Shown here: positions 44,435 through 51,434 of the stretch, in pieces
How positions within the stretch are numbered: the stretch's first letter is position 1
How the letters are laid out: every line of letters starts with the position of its first letter
Assembly (NCBI RefSeq): GCF_029382225.1
Contig: NZ_JARLTC010000019.1
Span: 152,156-216,155 of the forward strand
Origin: Spongiactinospora sp. TRM90649
GTDB lineage: Bacteria; Actinomycetota; Actinomycetes; Streptosporangiales; Streptosporangiaceae
Direction of reading: 5' to 3'
DNA length: 64,000 bases
Made by a program: the position numbers and the translations under genes
Notes under the pieces: generated by a model
What the model saw: only the letters and a program-made list of their open reading frames with translations
Database searches by the model: none
What the model was told of the DNA's origin: nothing

Positions 44435-45151
44435 GTGAACCGTACCGATCGGCTGTACGCGCTCGTCGAGGAGCTGCGGGCGATCTCCCCCCGGTGCCGG
44501 TCCGCCACCGATCTGGCGGCCAGGTTCGAGGTGAGCGTGCGCACGATCGAGCGCGACATCGCGGCCCTCCAGCAGTCCGGTGTCCCCATCTACCCCCAGC
44601 CGGGCAGGCGCGGCGGCTACGTCCTCGACAAGGCCATGTCGCTCCCGCCGCTCAACTTCACCCCCGCCGAGGCGGTCGCGATCGCCGTGGCGCTGGGCCG
44701 CGCCGGGCGCCCGCCGTTCGCGCGGCACGCGCGCAGCGCGCTGCGCAAGGTCGTGGCGGCCATGCCCGGCCGCGACGGCGAGCGCGCCAGGGAGCTCGCG
44801 GCGCGGGTCCGGCTCTTCGACCAGGCCGAGGACGACGACCGCGCGGCCTCCGCCGAGATCGCCCGCGTGATCGAGGACGCGCTGCAGCACCGGCGGGTCC
44901 TGCGCCTCGGCTACGAGGACGGCAAGGGCGCGCTGACCACGCGGGACGTCGAGCCTGGCGTCTTCCTGGGCGGCCGGGGCGGCTACTGGTACCTGGTCGG
45001 CTACTGCCGGTTACGCGAAGACGTGCGGGTCTTCCGGCTCGACCGGATCACCGCCGCCGAGCTCACCGGTGAGCCCTGCCCGGAGCGCGCGCCCGATGAG
45101 TTCCCCACCGACATCCCCGACGCCATCATCCGCAACCCGGTGTTCGATTGA
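44435..45151 (+). CDS. WYL-domain transcriptional regulator (DeoR/YafY type)
   Basis: 238-aa regulator. N-terminal winged helix (residues 1-60: RLYALVEELRAISPRCRSATDLAARFEVSVRTIERDIAAL, with the recognition helix in the second half), then a WYL domain (about 145-225: RVLRLGYEDGKGALTTRDVEPGVFLGGRGGYWYLVGYC) that binds a ligand. The target may be the VOC protein gene 80 bases downstream. The GTG start is 115 bases from the divergent fasR. Confidence 0.9.
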   Translation: MNRTDRLYALVEELRAISPRCRSATDLAARFEVSVRTIERDIAALQQSGVPIYPQPGRRGGYVLDKAMSLPPLNFTPAEAVAIAVALGRAGRPPFARHARSALRKVVAAMPGRDGERARELAARVRLFDQAEDDDRAASAEIARVIEDALQHRRVLRLGYEDGKGALTTRDVEPGVFLGGRGGYWYLVGYCRLREDVRVFRLDRITAAELTGEPCPERAPDEFPTDIPDAIIRNPVFD

Positions 45152-45232
45152 TCGCTCGAAAACACCGACATGACGCTGTCGTTTACGCAGGAGAGCATAA
45201 GTGTGTTCGAGTTCCTACGGAAGGGCGCACAA

Positions 45233-45640
45233 ATGGCTGACGTGGTCAACGCCGACCCGGTCGACGCCGATCTGGTCAACAAGGTGGCCTGGTTCGAAGT
45301 CGCCACCGACGACCCCGACGCCGCGCAGCGGTTCTACGGCGAGCTGTTCGGCTGGTCGTTCACCGCCGACCCGGCTCCCGGGGCCGACGGCTCCGAGTAC
45401 CGGCTGATCCACTACCAGGGTGAGCAGGTTCCCTCGGGCGGCCTGGCGGGCACCGCGGGCGCGACCCCCGGTCACGCCATCTTCACGGTTCAGGTCGCCG
45501 ATGTCGCGGCCACCTGCGCCGAGGTCGAACGGCTGGGCGGCAAGGTGCGCGCCAAGGTCGTCGGGGCGGAGCAGGGCCCCGACTTCGCCTACCTGATCGA
45601 CACCTCGGGCGTCGTCTTCGGGATCTTCACCCCCCGCTGA
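45233..45640 (+). CDS. VOC family (glyoxalase/bleomycin-resistance fold) protein
   Basis: 135-aa protein with two beta-alpha-beta-beta-beta modules: KVAWFEVATDDPDAAQRFYGELFGW and HAIFTVQVADVAATCAEVERLGGKV, ending with DTSGVVFGIFTPR. Metal-dependent lyase, isomerase or drug-binding roles are all known in this fold, and the substrate cannot be told. ATG 45233 was chosen because GGAAGGG lies eight bases upstream. The frame begins earlier at 45170 without a ribosome-binding site. Confidence 0.88.
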   Translation: MADVVNADPVDADLVNKVAWFEVATDDPDAAQRFYGELFGWSFTADPAPGADGSEYRLIHYQGEQVPSGGLAGTAGATPGHAIFTVQVADVAATCAEVERLGGKVRAKVVGAEQGPDFAYLIDTSGVVFGIFTPR

Positions 45641-45650
45641 CCCGATGGCT

Positions 45651-45693
45651 TCCCGGGTGCGCCGCCGACCGCCGAGCGGCGGCGCACCCGGGA
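45651..45693. terminator. Long hairpin after the VOC gene
   Basis: Perfect 17-bp stem TCCCGGGTGCGCCGCCG / CGGCGGCGCACCCGGGA with a 9-base loop, 10 bases after the stop codon. Confidence 0.88.
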
Positions 45694-45799
45694 GATGATC
45701 ACAACTGCCCACCCTTACGTCTCGCTAACCTCCGCCGCCCTAGACATGGACGCACACCCGCGAGGCGAACGTCCGCGCGGGGCTTCGGAGGTGGCTCAG

Positions 45800-46291
45800 A
45801 TGAGGGTCCGGCGCGCGATGCTGATCGCCGGGACGCTGCTCGGCCTGTCGGCGTGCGGCCAGGCGCCGACGTCCACGGGGGTGGCGTCGGTGAGCGGGGG
45901 CGGCACGGCGAGTCCGTCGGCCTCGCCGGCCGTGTCCAGCGATCCGGTCAAGTTCGCCCAGTGCATGCGGGAGAACGGGATCCAGATGGACGATCCGGGC
46001 GGCAAGGGGGAGATCAAGGTCCGGATCCCGTCCGGCGACAAGAGCAAACTGGACAAGGCGCACAAGGCATGCTCGAAGTACATGGAGGGCAAGTTCGGCG
46101 GCAAGCGGTTGGACGACCCCAGGATGCGCGACGCCATGCTCGCCTTCGCCAAGTGCATGCGCGAGCGAGGCGTCGACATGCCCGACCCCAAGCCGGACGA
46201 GGGATTCATGGTCAAGCTGAAGAGGTCGGACCCGAAGTGGGAGCAGGCAATGAAGGCGTGCGAGGAGAAGCTGCCCGGCAAGCGTGGCTGA
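45800..46291 (+). CDS. Secreted lipoprotein with two Cys-containing repeats
   Basis: 163-aa protein. Basic N-terminus, hydrophobic core and lipobox LSAC (Cys at about residue 19), so it should be a membrane-anchored lipoprotein outside the cell. Two related segments follow, KFAQCMRENGIQMDDP and AFAKCMRERGVDMPDP, each with one cysteine, and two more cysteines (ACSKYMEGKF, ACEEKLPGK). This pattern is common in actinobacterial proteins next to two-component systems and MacAB-type exporters, as here. ATG 45800 has GGAGGTGG upstream. The molecular role is unknown. Confidence 0.85.
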   Translation: MRVRRAMLIAGTLLGLSACGQAPTSTGVASVSGGGTASPSASPAVSSDPVKFAQCMRENGIQMDDPGGKGEIKVRIPSGDKSKLDKAHKACSKYMEGKFGGKRLDDPRMRDAMLAFAKCMRERGVDMPDPKPDEGFMVKLKRSDPKWEQAMKACEEKLPGKRG

Positions 46292-46294
46292 CCC

Positions 46295-47509
46295 TCACGC
46301 GGCCGGGAGCCGGACCTCGACGGACAGGCCGCCACCCGCGCGAGGGGTGGCGGTGACCGTCCCCCGGTGCGCGGCCGCGATGGCGCGGACGATCGACAGC
46401 CCGAGCCCGGAGCCCGACGACGAGCCGATCCGGTCGTGCAGCCGGCGGAACGGCTCGAACAGCTCCTCCACCTCGTAGGGCGGGATCGCGACCCCGTCGT
46501 TGTCCACGCCGAGCACCACCTCCTCGCCCTCCCGCGAGAGCGCCAGCCGCAGGTCGCCGCCCTTGCGGTTGTACTTGATCCCGTTCTCGACCAGGTTGAA
46601 CACGCAGCGCTCCAGCAGCAGCGCGTCACCGGAGGCGCGCACCGGGACGGCGCTGAAGGTGACGCGGATCCGCCGCCGCTCGGCGGCGGGCCGTGTCTGG
46701 TCCAGCACGGCGCCGACGACCTCGCCCAGGTTCACGGGCCGCGGGGTGACCAGCTCGTGCTGGGAGCGGGCCAGCAGGAGCAGCCCCTCGATCAGGCGCT
46801 CGTGGCGGGCGTTGGTGCTGAGCAGGGACGCGCCGAGCGCCCGCAGGTCCGCCGACGCGCCCGGCTCGTCGAGGGCCACCTCGATCAGCGTGCGGTTGAT
46901 TGCGATGGGCGTGCGCAGCTCGTGCGAGGCGTTGGAGACGAACCGCCGCTGGTAGTCGAAGGCGCGCTGCAGCCGGTCGAGCATCGCGTCGAAGGTGTCG
47001 GCCAGGCGCTTGACGTCGTCGCGCGGCCCGCACAGCGCGATGCGCTCGTGCAGGGTGCTCTCCGACAGGCGTTCGGCCGCCGAGGTGACCTGGCGCAGCG
47101 GGCGCAGCGCGCGGCCCGTCATGGCCCAGCCGAACAGCAGCCCGACCGCGGCGACGACCACCATCAGCAGGATCGAGTTGCGCAGCACGTCCGCGAGGAT
47201 CGCCTGGCGGCTCACCTCCAGCTTCTTGACCAGGTCGCTCCTGAAGAAGGCGATCGGCTTGTCGGCCCCGATCCTGTCGAGGGCCTCCTCCTGTCCCTCT
47301 TGCTCGACCTGGGGGCCGATGACCTTGCTGACCGACATGAGCGGCTGCTGGGTGAAGAACCGGTCGCCGATCGCGCGCTCGGTGAACGCGTACGTCACCG
47401 ACACCAGGACGGCGCCCGCGACCAGGAAGAGCAGGCCGTGCAGCAGCATGATCCGGGCGCGCAGGCCGAGCGAGTTCAGCGCCCGGGCGACCGGCCGCAG
47501 GCGGGTCAC
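46295..47509 (-). CDS. Sensor histidine kinase
   Basis: 404-aa membrane kinase. Transmembrane segments at about residues 21-43 and 112-132 flank an extracytoplasmic sensor of about 65 residues. A HAMP region follows, then the phospho-acceptor box FVSNASHELRTPIAIN, N-box LVENGIKYNRKGG and G-boxes GVDNDGVAIP and GSGLGLSIV. Its GTG start overlaps the response-regulator stop. Together with the regulator it probably controls the MacAB-type exporter encoded divergently. The stimulus is unknown. Confidence 0.93.
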   Translation of the reverse strand: MTRLRPVARALNSLGLRARIMLLHGLLFLVAGAVLVSVTYAFTERAIGDRFFTQQPLMSVSKVIGPQVEQEGQEEALDRIGADKPIAFFRSDLVKKLEVSRQAILADVLRNSILLMVVVAAVGLLFGWAMTGRALRPLRQVTSAAERLSESTLHERIALCGPRDDVKRLADTFDAMLDRLQRAFDYQRRFVSNASHELRTPIAINRTLIEVALDEPGASADLRALGASLLSTNARHERLIEGLLLLARSQHELVTPRPVNLGEVVGAVLDQTRPAAERRRIRVTFSAVPVRASGDALLLERCVFNLVENGIKYNRKGGDLRLALSREGEEVVLGVDNDGVAIPPYEVEELFEPFRRLHDRIGSSSGSGLGLSIVRAIAAAHRGTVTATPRAGGGLSVEVRLPAA

Positions 47510-48159
47510 AGGAGGTATCCCGCGCCGGGCACGGTGCGGATGACCGGCGGATCACCGAGTTTCCTGCGCAGGGTGGCCATGGTGACCCGCAGCGCGCCGG
47601 TGCCCGACTCGTAGTGCTCGTCCCAGGCGCGGGCCAGCAGGTCGCGGGTGGACACCGGCTCGCCGTCCGCGAGCAGCAGTTCCTTCAGCAGGGCGAACTC
47701 CCTCCGGGTCAGGGCGACGGCCCGGTCGCCCCTGGTCACCGTCCGCCCGGCCGGGTCCAGGCACAGCCCGGCGCGAGCCAGGACGGCGGGCCTGGCCGGC
47801 GCCGTCCGGCGGGCGAGCGTCAGCACCCGCGCCACCAGCTCGGCGAACGCGAACGGCTTGGGCAGGTAGTCGTCCGCGCCCAGGGCCAGGCCGTCCACCC
47901 GGTCGGCCACCTCGTGCGCGGCGGTCAGCATCAGGATCCGGCTGGCCGTGCCCATCCGGACCAGCTCGCGGCACACGTCGTCCCCGTGCGTCTCCGGCAG
48001 GTCGCGGTCGAGCACCACGACGTCGTAGTCCACGTAGGAGAGCCGCTCAAGCGCGTCGGTCCCGTCGTAGACCACGTCCACCGCCATCGCCCGGCGGCGC
48101 AGCCCGCTCGCGACGGCGTCGGCCATCTCCGGCTCGTCTTCGACCACCAGAACGCGCAT
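47506..48159 (-). CDS. OmpR-family response regulator
   Basis: 217-aa regulator. The receiver domain has the acidic pair in VVEDEPEM, the phosphorylation site in VVLDRDLPE and the conserved lysine in LPKPFAFAEL. The C-terminal winged helix (about 125-217) contains LTRREFALLKELLLADGEPVSTRDLL and RVTMATLRRKLGDPP. ATG 48159 has GGAGGTG upstream. It is divergent from the exporter operon, the usual place for autoregulation and target control. Confidence 0.93.
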   Translation of the reverse strand: MRVLVVEDEPEMADAVASGLRRRAMAVDVVYDGTDALERLSYVDYDVVVLDRDLPETHGDDVCRELVRMGTASRILMLTAAHEVADRVDGLALGADDYLPKPFAFAELVARVLTLARRTAPARPAVLARAGLCLDPAGRTVTRGDRAVALTRREFALLKELLLADGEPVSTRDLLARAWDEHYESGTGALRVTMATLRRKLGDPPVIRTVPGAGYLL

Positions 48160-48355
48160 ATGACGCACCTCCGGTGAACCAGCGTGAAGCACCCGATGTT
48201 AGGCGCTGATAAGCGAAAACCGGCTTACCCTCCGTTAACCCGCCCGCTCCTAGAAATCGGAAGGTGCCACGGGCGTGGGTCCCGTGGCCGGGAGGTGAGG
48301 AGATGGGACGTGAGCGGCATGCCGCCGCCCCGCGAACCGATCCGGGAGGCGGCGG

Positions 48356-49417
48356 ATGAGGCGGAAGGGCTCCCTGCTCGCCGGAGTCGCCGCGGTGGCG
48401 GTGCTGGGCGGCGGAGGCGTGGCGGCGCTGAACGCCTACCGCGCGGAGGGGACCGGGGCCACGCCGACCGCCGCGCCCCTCCCGGCGACCGCCGAGATCA
48501 CCAGGGAGGACCTGGTGGACTCCCAGTCGGTGGGAGGACGCCTGACCTACTCGGGCGAGCGTGAGGTGGCCTACAACGGCTCCGGGACGGTCACCGCCGT
48601 CCCCGCGGAGGGCAAGGTGATCAAACGCGGCGGGGCGCTGCTCAAGGTGGACCGCCGCCCGATGGTCCTGATGTACGGCAAGGTCCCGCTCTACCGCGAG
48701 CTGAACTCCGGCGTGACCGACGGTCCCGACGTCGAGCAGCTCGAACGGAACCTGCGCGCGCTCGGTTACGGCGACGACCTGACGGTGGACGAGGACTTCA
48801 CCTACGCCACGCGGCTGGCCGTCCAGGAGTGGCAGGAGGACCGCGGGCTGCCCGAGACCGGCAGCGTGGACGCCTCCCAGGTCGTCTTCCTCGACGGCCC
48901 GGTACGCGTCGCGAGCGTCGCGGTGCAGGTCGGGCAGCGCACCGGCGGCGGCCGGGCGCTGAACGTCACCGGGACCAGCCGGATCGTCCAGGTCGAACTG
49001 GACACAAGCGACCAGGGGCTGGCCCGGAAGGGGGCCAAGGTGAGCATCGAGCTGCCCGGCGGCAAGACGGTCAAGGGCAAGATCGTCCGGGTCGGCACGG
49101 TCGCCCAGACCCGCAGCGAGCAGGAGGGCGGCGGCTCGACCATCGACGTGGAGATCTCCCTTGGCGGCAAGGGCACCGGCCGTCTCGACCAGGCCCCGGT
49201 CAGCGTGAGCATGGAGAGCGAACGGGCCGAGGACGTGCTCACCGTCCCCGTGGAGGCGCTGCTCGCGCTGCGCGAGGGCGGCTTCGGCGTCGAGCTCGTC
49301 GAGGGCGGCGCCACCCGCCTGGTCGGCGTGAAGACCGGCGCGTACGGCGGCGGCCGCGTCGAGATCTCCGGCGACGGCCTGGACGCCGGCATGAAGGTCG
49401 GGGTGCCCAGGACGTGA
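48356..49417 (+). CDS. Membrane-fusion/adaptor protein with peptidoglycan-binding domain (MacA-like)
   Basis: 353-aa exported protein. N-terminal membrane anchor (GSLLAGVAAVAVLGGGGVAALNAY), a biotinyl-lipoyl-like segment (SGTVTAVPAEGKVIKRGGALLKVD), an inserted PG_binding_1 domain at about 122-165 (LERNLRALGYGDDLTVDEDF) and a beta-barrel C-terminal part (ALLALREGGFGVELVEGGATRLVGV). It links the ABC exporter encoded downstream to the outside. The stop overlaps the GTG of the ATPase gene. ATG 48356 follows GGGAGG. Confidence 0.9.
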   Translation: MRRKGSLLAGVAAVAVLGGGGVAALNAYRAEGTGATPTAAPLPATAEITREDLVDSQSVGGRLTYSGEREVAYNGSGTVTAVPAEGKVIKRGGALLKVDRRPMVLMYGKVPLYRELNSGVTDGPDVEQLERNLRALGYGDDLTVDEDFTYATRLAVQEWQEDRGLPETGSVDASQVVFLDGPVRVASVAVQVGQRTGGGRALNVTGTSRIVQVELDTSDQGLARKGAKVSIELPGGKTVKGKIVRVGTVAQTRSEQEGGGSTIDVEISLGGKGTGRLDQAPVSVSMESERAEDVLTVPVEALLALREGGFGVELVEGGATRLVGVKTGAYGGGRVEISGDGLDAGMKVGVPRT

Positions 49418-50133
49418 GCGTCACCAACGTCGTCGAACTGGCCGGGGTGACCAAGGTCTACGCCGGTGACGTGGCCGCGCTGCGCGGCGTGGACCTGCGG
49501 GTCGGCGCGGGCGAGCTGCTGGCGATCGTCGGCCCCTCCGGCTCCGGCAAGTCCACCATGCTGCACATGATCGGCACCCTGGACATGCCCACCACCGGCA
49601 CGGTCACCATCGCCGGTCATGACGTGGGCTCATTGTCCGACCGGCGGCTCTCCGCGCTGCGGGCCCGATACCTGGGGTTCGTCTTCCAGCAGTTCCACCT
49701 GGCCGCAGGGGTGAGCGCGCTGGACAACGTGGCCGACGGCCTGCTCTACGGCGGGCCGGCGCTGCGGCAGCGCCGCGAGCGCGCCGCCGCCGCCCTGGAA
49801 CGCGTCGGGCTCGGCCACCGGCTGGGGCACCGGCCGTACCAGCTCTCCGGCGGCGAGCAGCAGCGGGTGGCCGTGGCCAGGGCGGTGGTGGGCGACCCGT
49901 CCCTGCTGCTGGCCGACGAGCCGACCGGCAACCTGGACTCCGCGGCGGGGGCGGAGGTGCTGGCCGTGCTGCGCGAGCTGCACGCCTCGGGCACCACGGT
50001 CGCGATCATCACCCACGACGCGGAGATCGCCGCGTGGGCGCCCCGGCGGGTACGCCTGCGGGACGGCCTCATCGTCGCCGACGAGCGCGAGACGGCCGCC
50101 CTCGGGGCCGTGACGGCCGGAGACGGCCGATGA
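49414..50133 (+). CDS. ABC transporter ATPase (MacB/LolD type)
   Basis: 239-aa ATPase. Walker A GPSGSGKSTMLHMIG, Q-loop FVFQQFHLA, signature LSGGEQQRVAVARA, Walker B LLLADEPTGNLDS and H-loop IITHDAEIA. The LSGGEQQR and EPTGNLDS forms are those of the MacB/LolD/FtsE group, whose partners are mechanotransmitting permeases. GTG 49414 overlaps the adaptor stop. Its own stop overlaps the permease ATG. Confidence 0.94.
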   Translation: MSVTNVVELAGVTKVYAGDVAALRGVDLRVGAGELLAIVGPSGSGKSTMLHMIGTLDMPTTGTVTIAGHDVGSLSDRRLSALRARYLGFVFQQFHLAAGVSALDNVADGLLYGGPALRQRRERAAAALERVGLGHRLGHRPYQLSGGEQQRVAVARAVVGDPSLLLADEPTGNLDSAAGAEVLAVLRELHASGTTVAIITHDAEIAAWAPRRVRLRDGLIVADERETAALGAVTAGDGR

Positions 50134-51380
50134 GCCCGCGCCGGACGCGGGACGCGGGGGAGCAGCGCCTGGTCGCGACGAGGTTGCGGGAGGAGCGCCT
50201 GGTCGCGACGAGGTTGCGCGGACGCGACGTGCTGCGGGTGGGGGCGGCCGGGCTGCGCGCCCGCCCCACGCGGGTCGTGCTGTCCGCCCTGGGCATCGCG
50301 ATCGGCATCGCCACCATGGTGGGCGTGATCGGCATCTCCGCCTCCTCCGCCGAGGACCTGCTGCGCAGGCTCGACACCCTGGGCACCAACCTGCTCACCG
50401 TGGAGCCGGGCAGCACGCTGTTCGGGGAGGGCGCCAAGCTGCCGGAGGACGCCCTGGCCATGGTCCGCAGGATCGCCCCGGTCACCTCGGCGTCGGCCAC
50501 CGGGTCGATCACGGCCACGGTCCGCCGTACCGACCGGATCTCCGACGCGATCACCGGCGGCATCAGCGTGCAGGCCGCCGACGGCGAGCTGCTGCGGACG
50601 CTGGAGGGCCGGGTGCGCTCGGGGGCCTGGCTCAACGCCGCGACCGGGCGGTTCCCCTCCGTCGTGCTCGGCTCGGTGGCCGCCGACCGGCTCGGGCTGA
50701 CCAGGGCGGGCGGCCAGGTGTGGATCGGCGGGCGCTGGTTCGCCGTGCTCGGCGTGCTCGACCCGCTGCCGCTCGCCCCGGAGATCGACAGGTCGGCGCT
50801 GGTCGGGTTCGAGGCCGCCGAGCGCTACCTCGGCTTCGACGGGCATCCGACGATGATCTACGAACGGTCCGCCGACGAGGCGGTGGCCGACGTCCAGGCG
50901 GTGCTGCCGCGCACGGTCAACCCGGAGAAGCCCGAGGAGGTCTCCGTCAGCCGTCCCTCCGACGCGCTGGCCGCCAAGGCGGCGGCCGCGGGGGCGTTCA
51001 CCGGCCTGCTGCTCGGCCTGGGCGCGGTGGCGCTGCTCGTGGGCGGCGTGGGCGTGGCCAACACCATGGTCATCTCGGTGCTCGAACGCCGCAGGGAGAT
51101 CGGCCTGCGCCGGTCGCTGGGGGCCACCAGGGGCCAGGTGCGGGTGCAGTTCATGGCCGAGTCGCTGCTGCTGTCCGCCCTGGGCGGGGTGGCGGGCGCG
51201 CTGCTCGGCGCGCTGGCCACCGCCGGATACGCCTACTCGCGGGACTGGCCGTTCGTGGTGCCGCCCTGGGCGCTCGGCGGCGCCGTCGGCGCGACCCTCG
51301 TCATCGGGACGGTCGCCGGGCTCTACCCGGCCATGCGGGCGGCCCGGCTGTCTCCCACGGAGGCCCTGGCCACCACGTGA
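50130..51380 (+). CDS. ABC transporter permease (MacB/FtsX family)
   Basis: 416-aa permease. One transmembrane helix near residue 50 (VVLSALGIAIGIATMVGVIGI), a large extracytoplasmic MacB_PCD domain (about 75-280), then three helices of the FtsX domain (GLLLGLGAVALLVGGVGVANTM, LLLSALGGVAGALLGALATAG, GGAVGATLVIGTVAGLYPAM), with the signature LERRREIGLRRSLGATRGQV. The N-terminus contains a duplicated RLVATRLR. With the adaptor and ATPase it forms an export pump for a peptide, lipid or drug of unknown identity. Confidence 0.92.
   Translation: MSPRRTRDAGEQRLVATRLREERLVATRLRGRDVLRVGAAGLRARPTRVVLSALGIAIGIATMVGVIGISASSAEDLLRRLDTLGTNLLTVEPGSTLFGEGAKLPEDALAMVRRIAPVTSASATGSITATVRRTDRISDAITGGISVQAADGELLRTLEGRVRSGAWLNAATGRFPSVVLGSVAADRLGLTRAGGQVWIGGRWFAVLGVLDPLPLAPEIDRSALVGFEAAERYLGFDGHPTMIYERSADEAVADVQAVLPRTVNPEKPEEVSVSRPSDALAAKAAAAGAFTGLLLGLGAVALLVGGVGVANTMVISVLERRREIGLRRSLGATRGQVRVQFMAESLLLSALGGVAGALLGALATAGYAYSRDWPFVVPPWALGGAVGATLVIGTVAGLYPAMRAARLSPTEALATT
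50165..50218 (+). repeat. 30-bp period duplication inside the permease gene
   Basis: A 24-bp sequence occurs at 50165-50188 and again at 50195-50218, encoding RLVATRLR twice in the cytoplasmic N-terminus. The period is a multiple of three, so the frame is kept. Confidence 0.9.
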
Positions 51381-51383
51381 CAA

Positions 51384-51420
51384 GGGCGCCCCGCCGGTCG
51401 TACGGCGGGGCGCCCCCTTT
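51384..51420. terminator. Bidirectional terminator between permease and aceE
   Basis: Perfect 13-bp stem GGGCGCCCCGCCG / CGGCGGGGCGCCC with a 6-base loop, followed by CCTTT. It lies between two convergent genes. Confidence 0.9.
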
Positions 51421-51434
51421 CACGCTTCGTTCGC

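Noticed and set aside
43201..45072. 623-codon plus-strand frame spanning fasR and the WYL regulator
   Set aside because: It crosses two genes with convincing domains in other frames, and its product has no family features.
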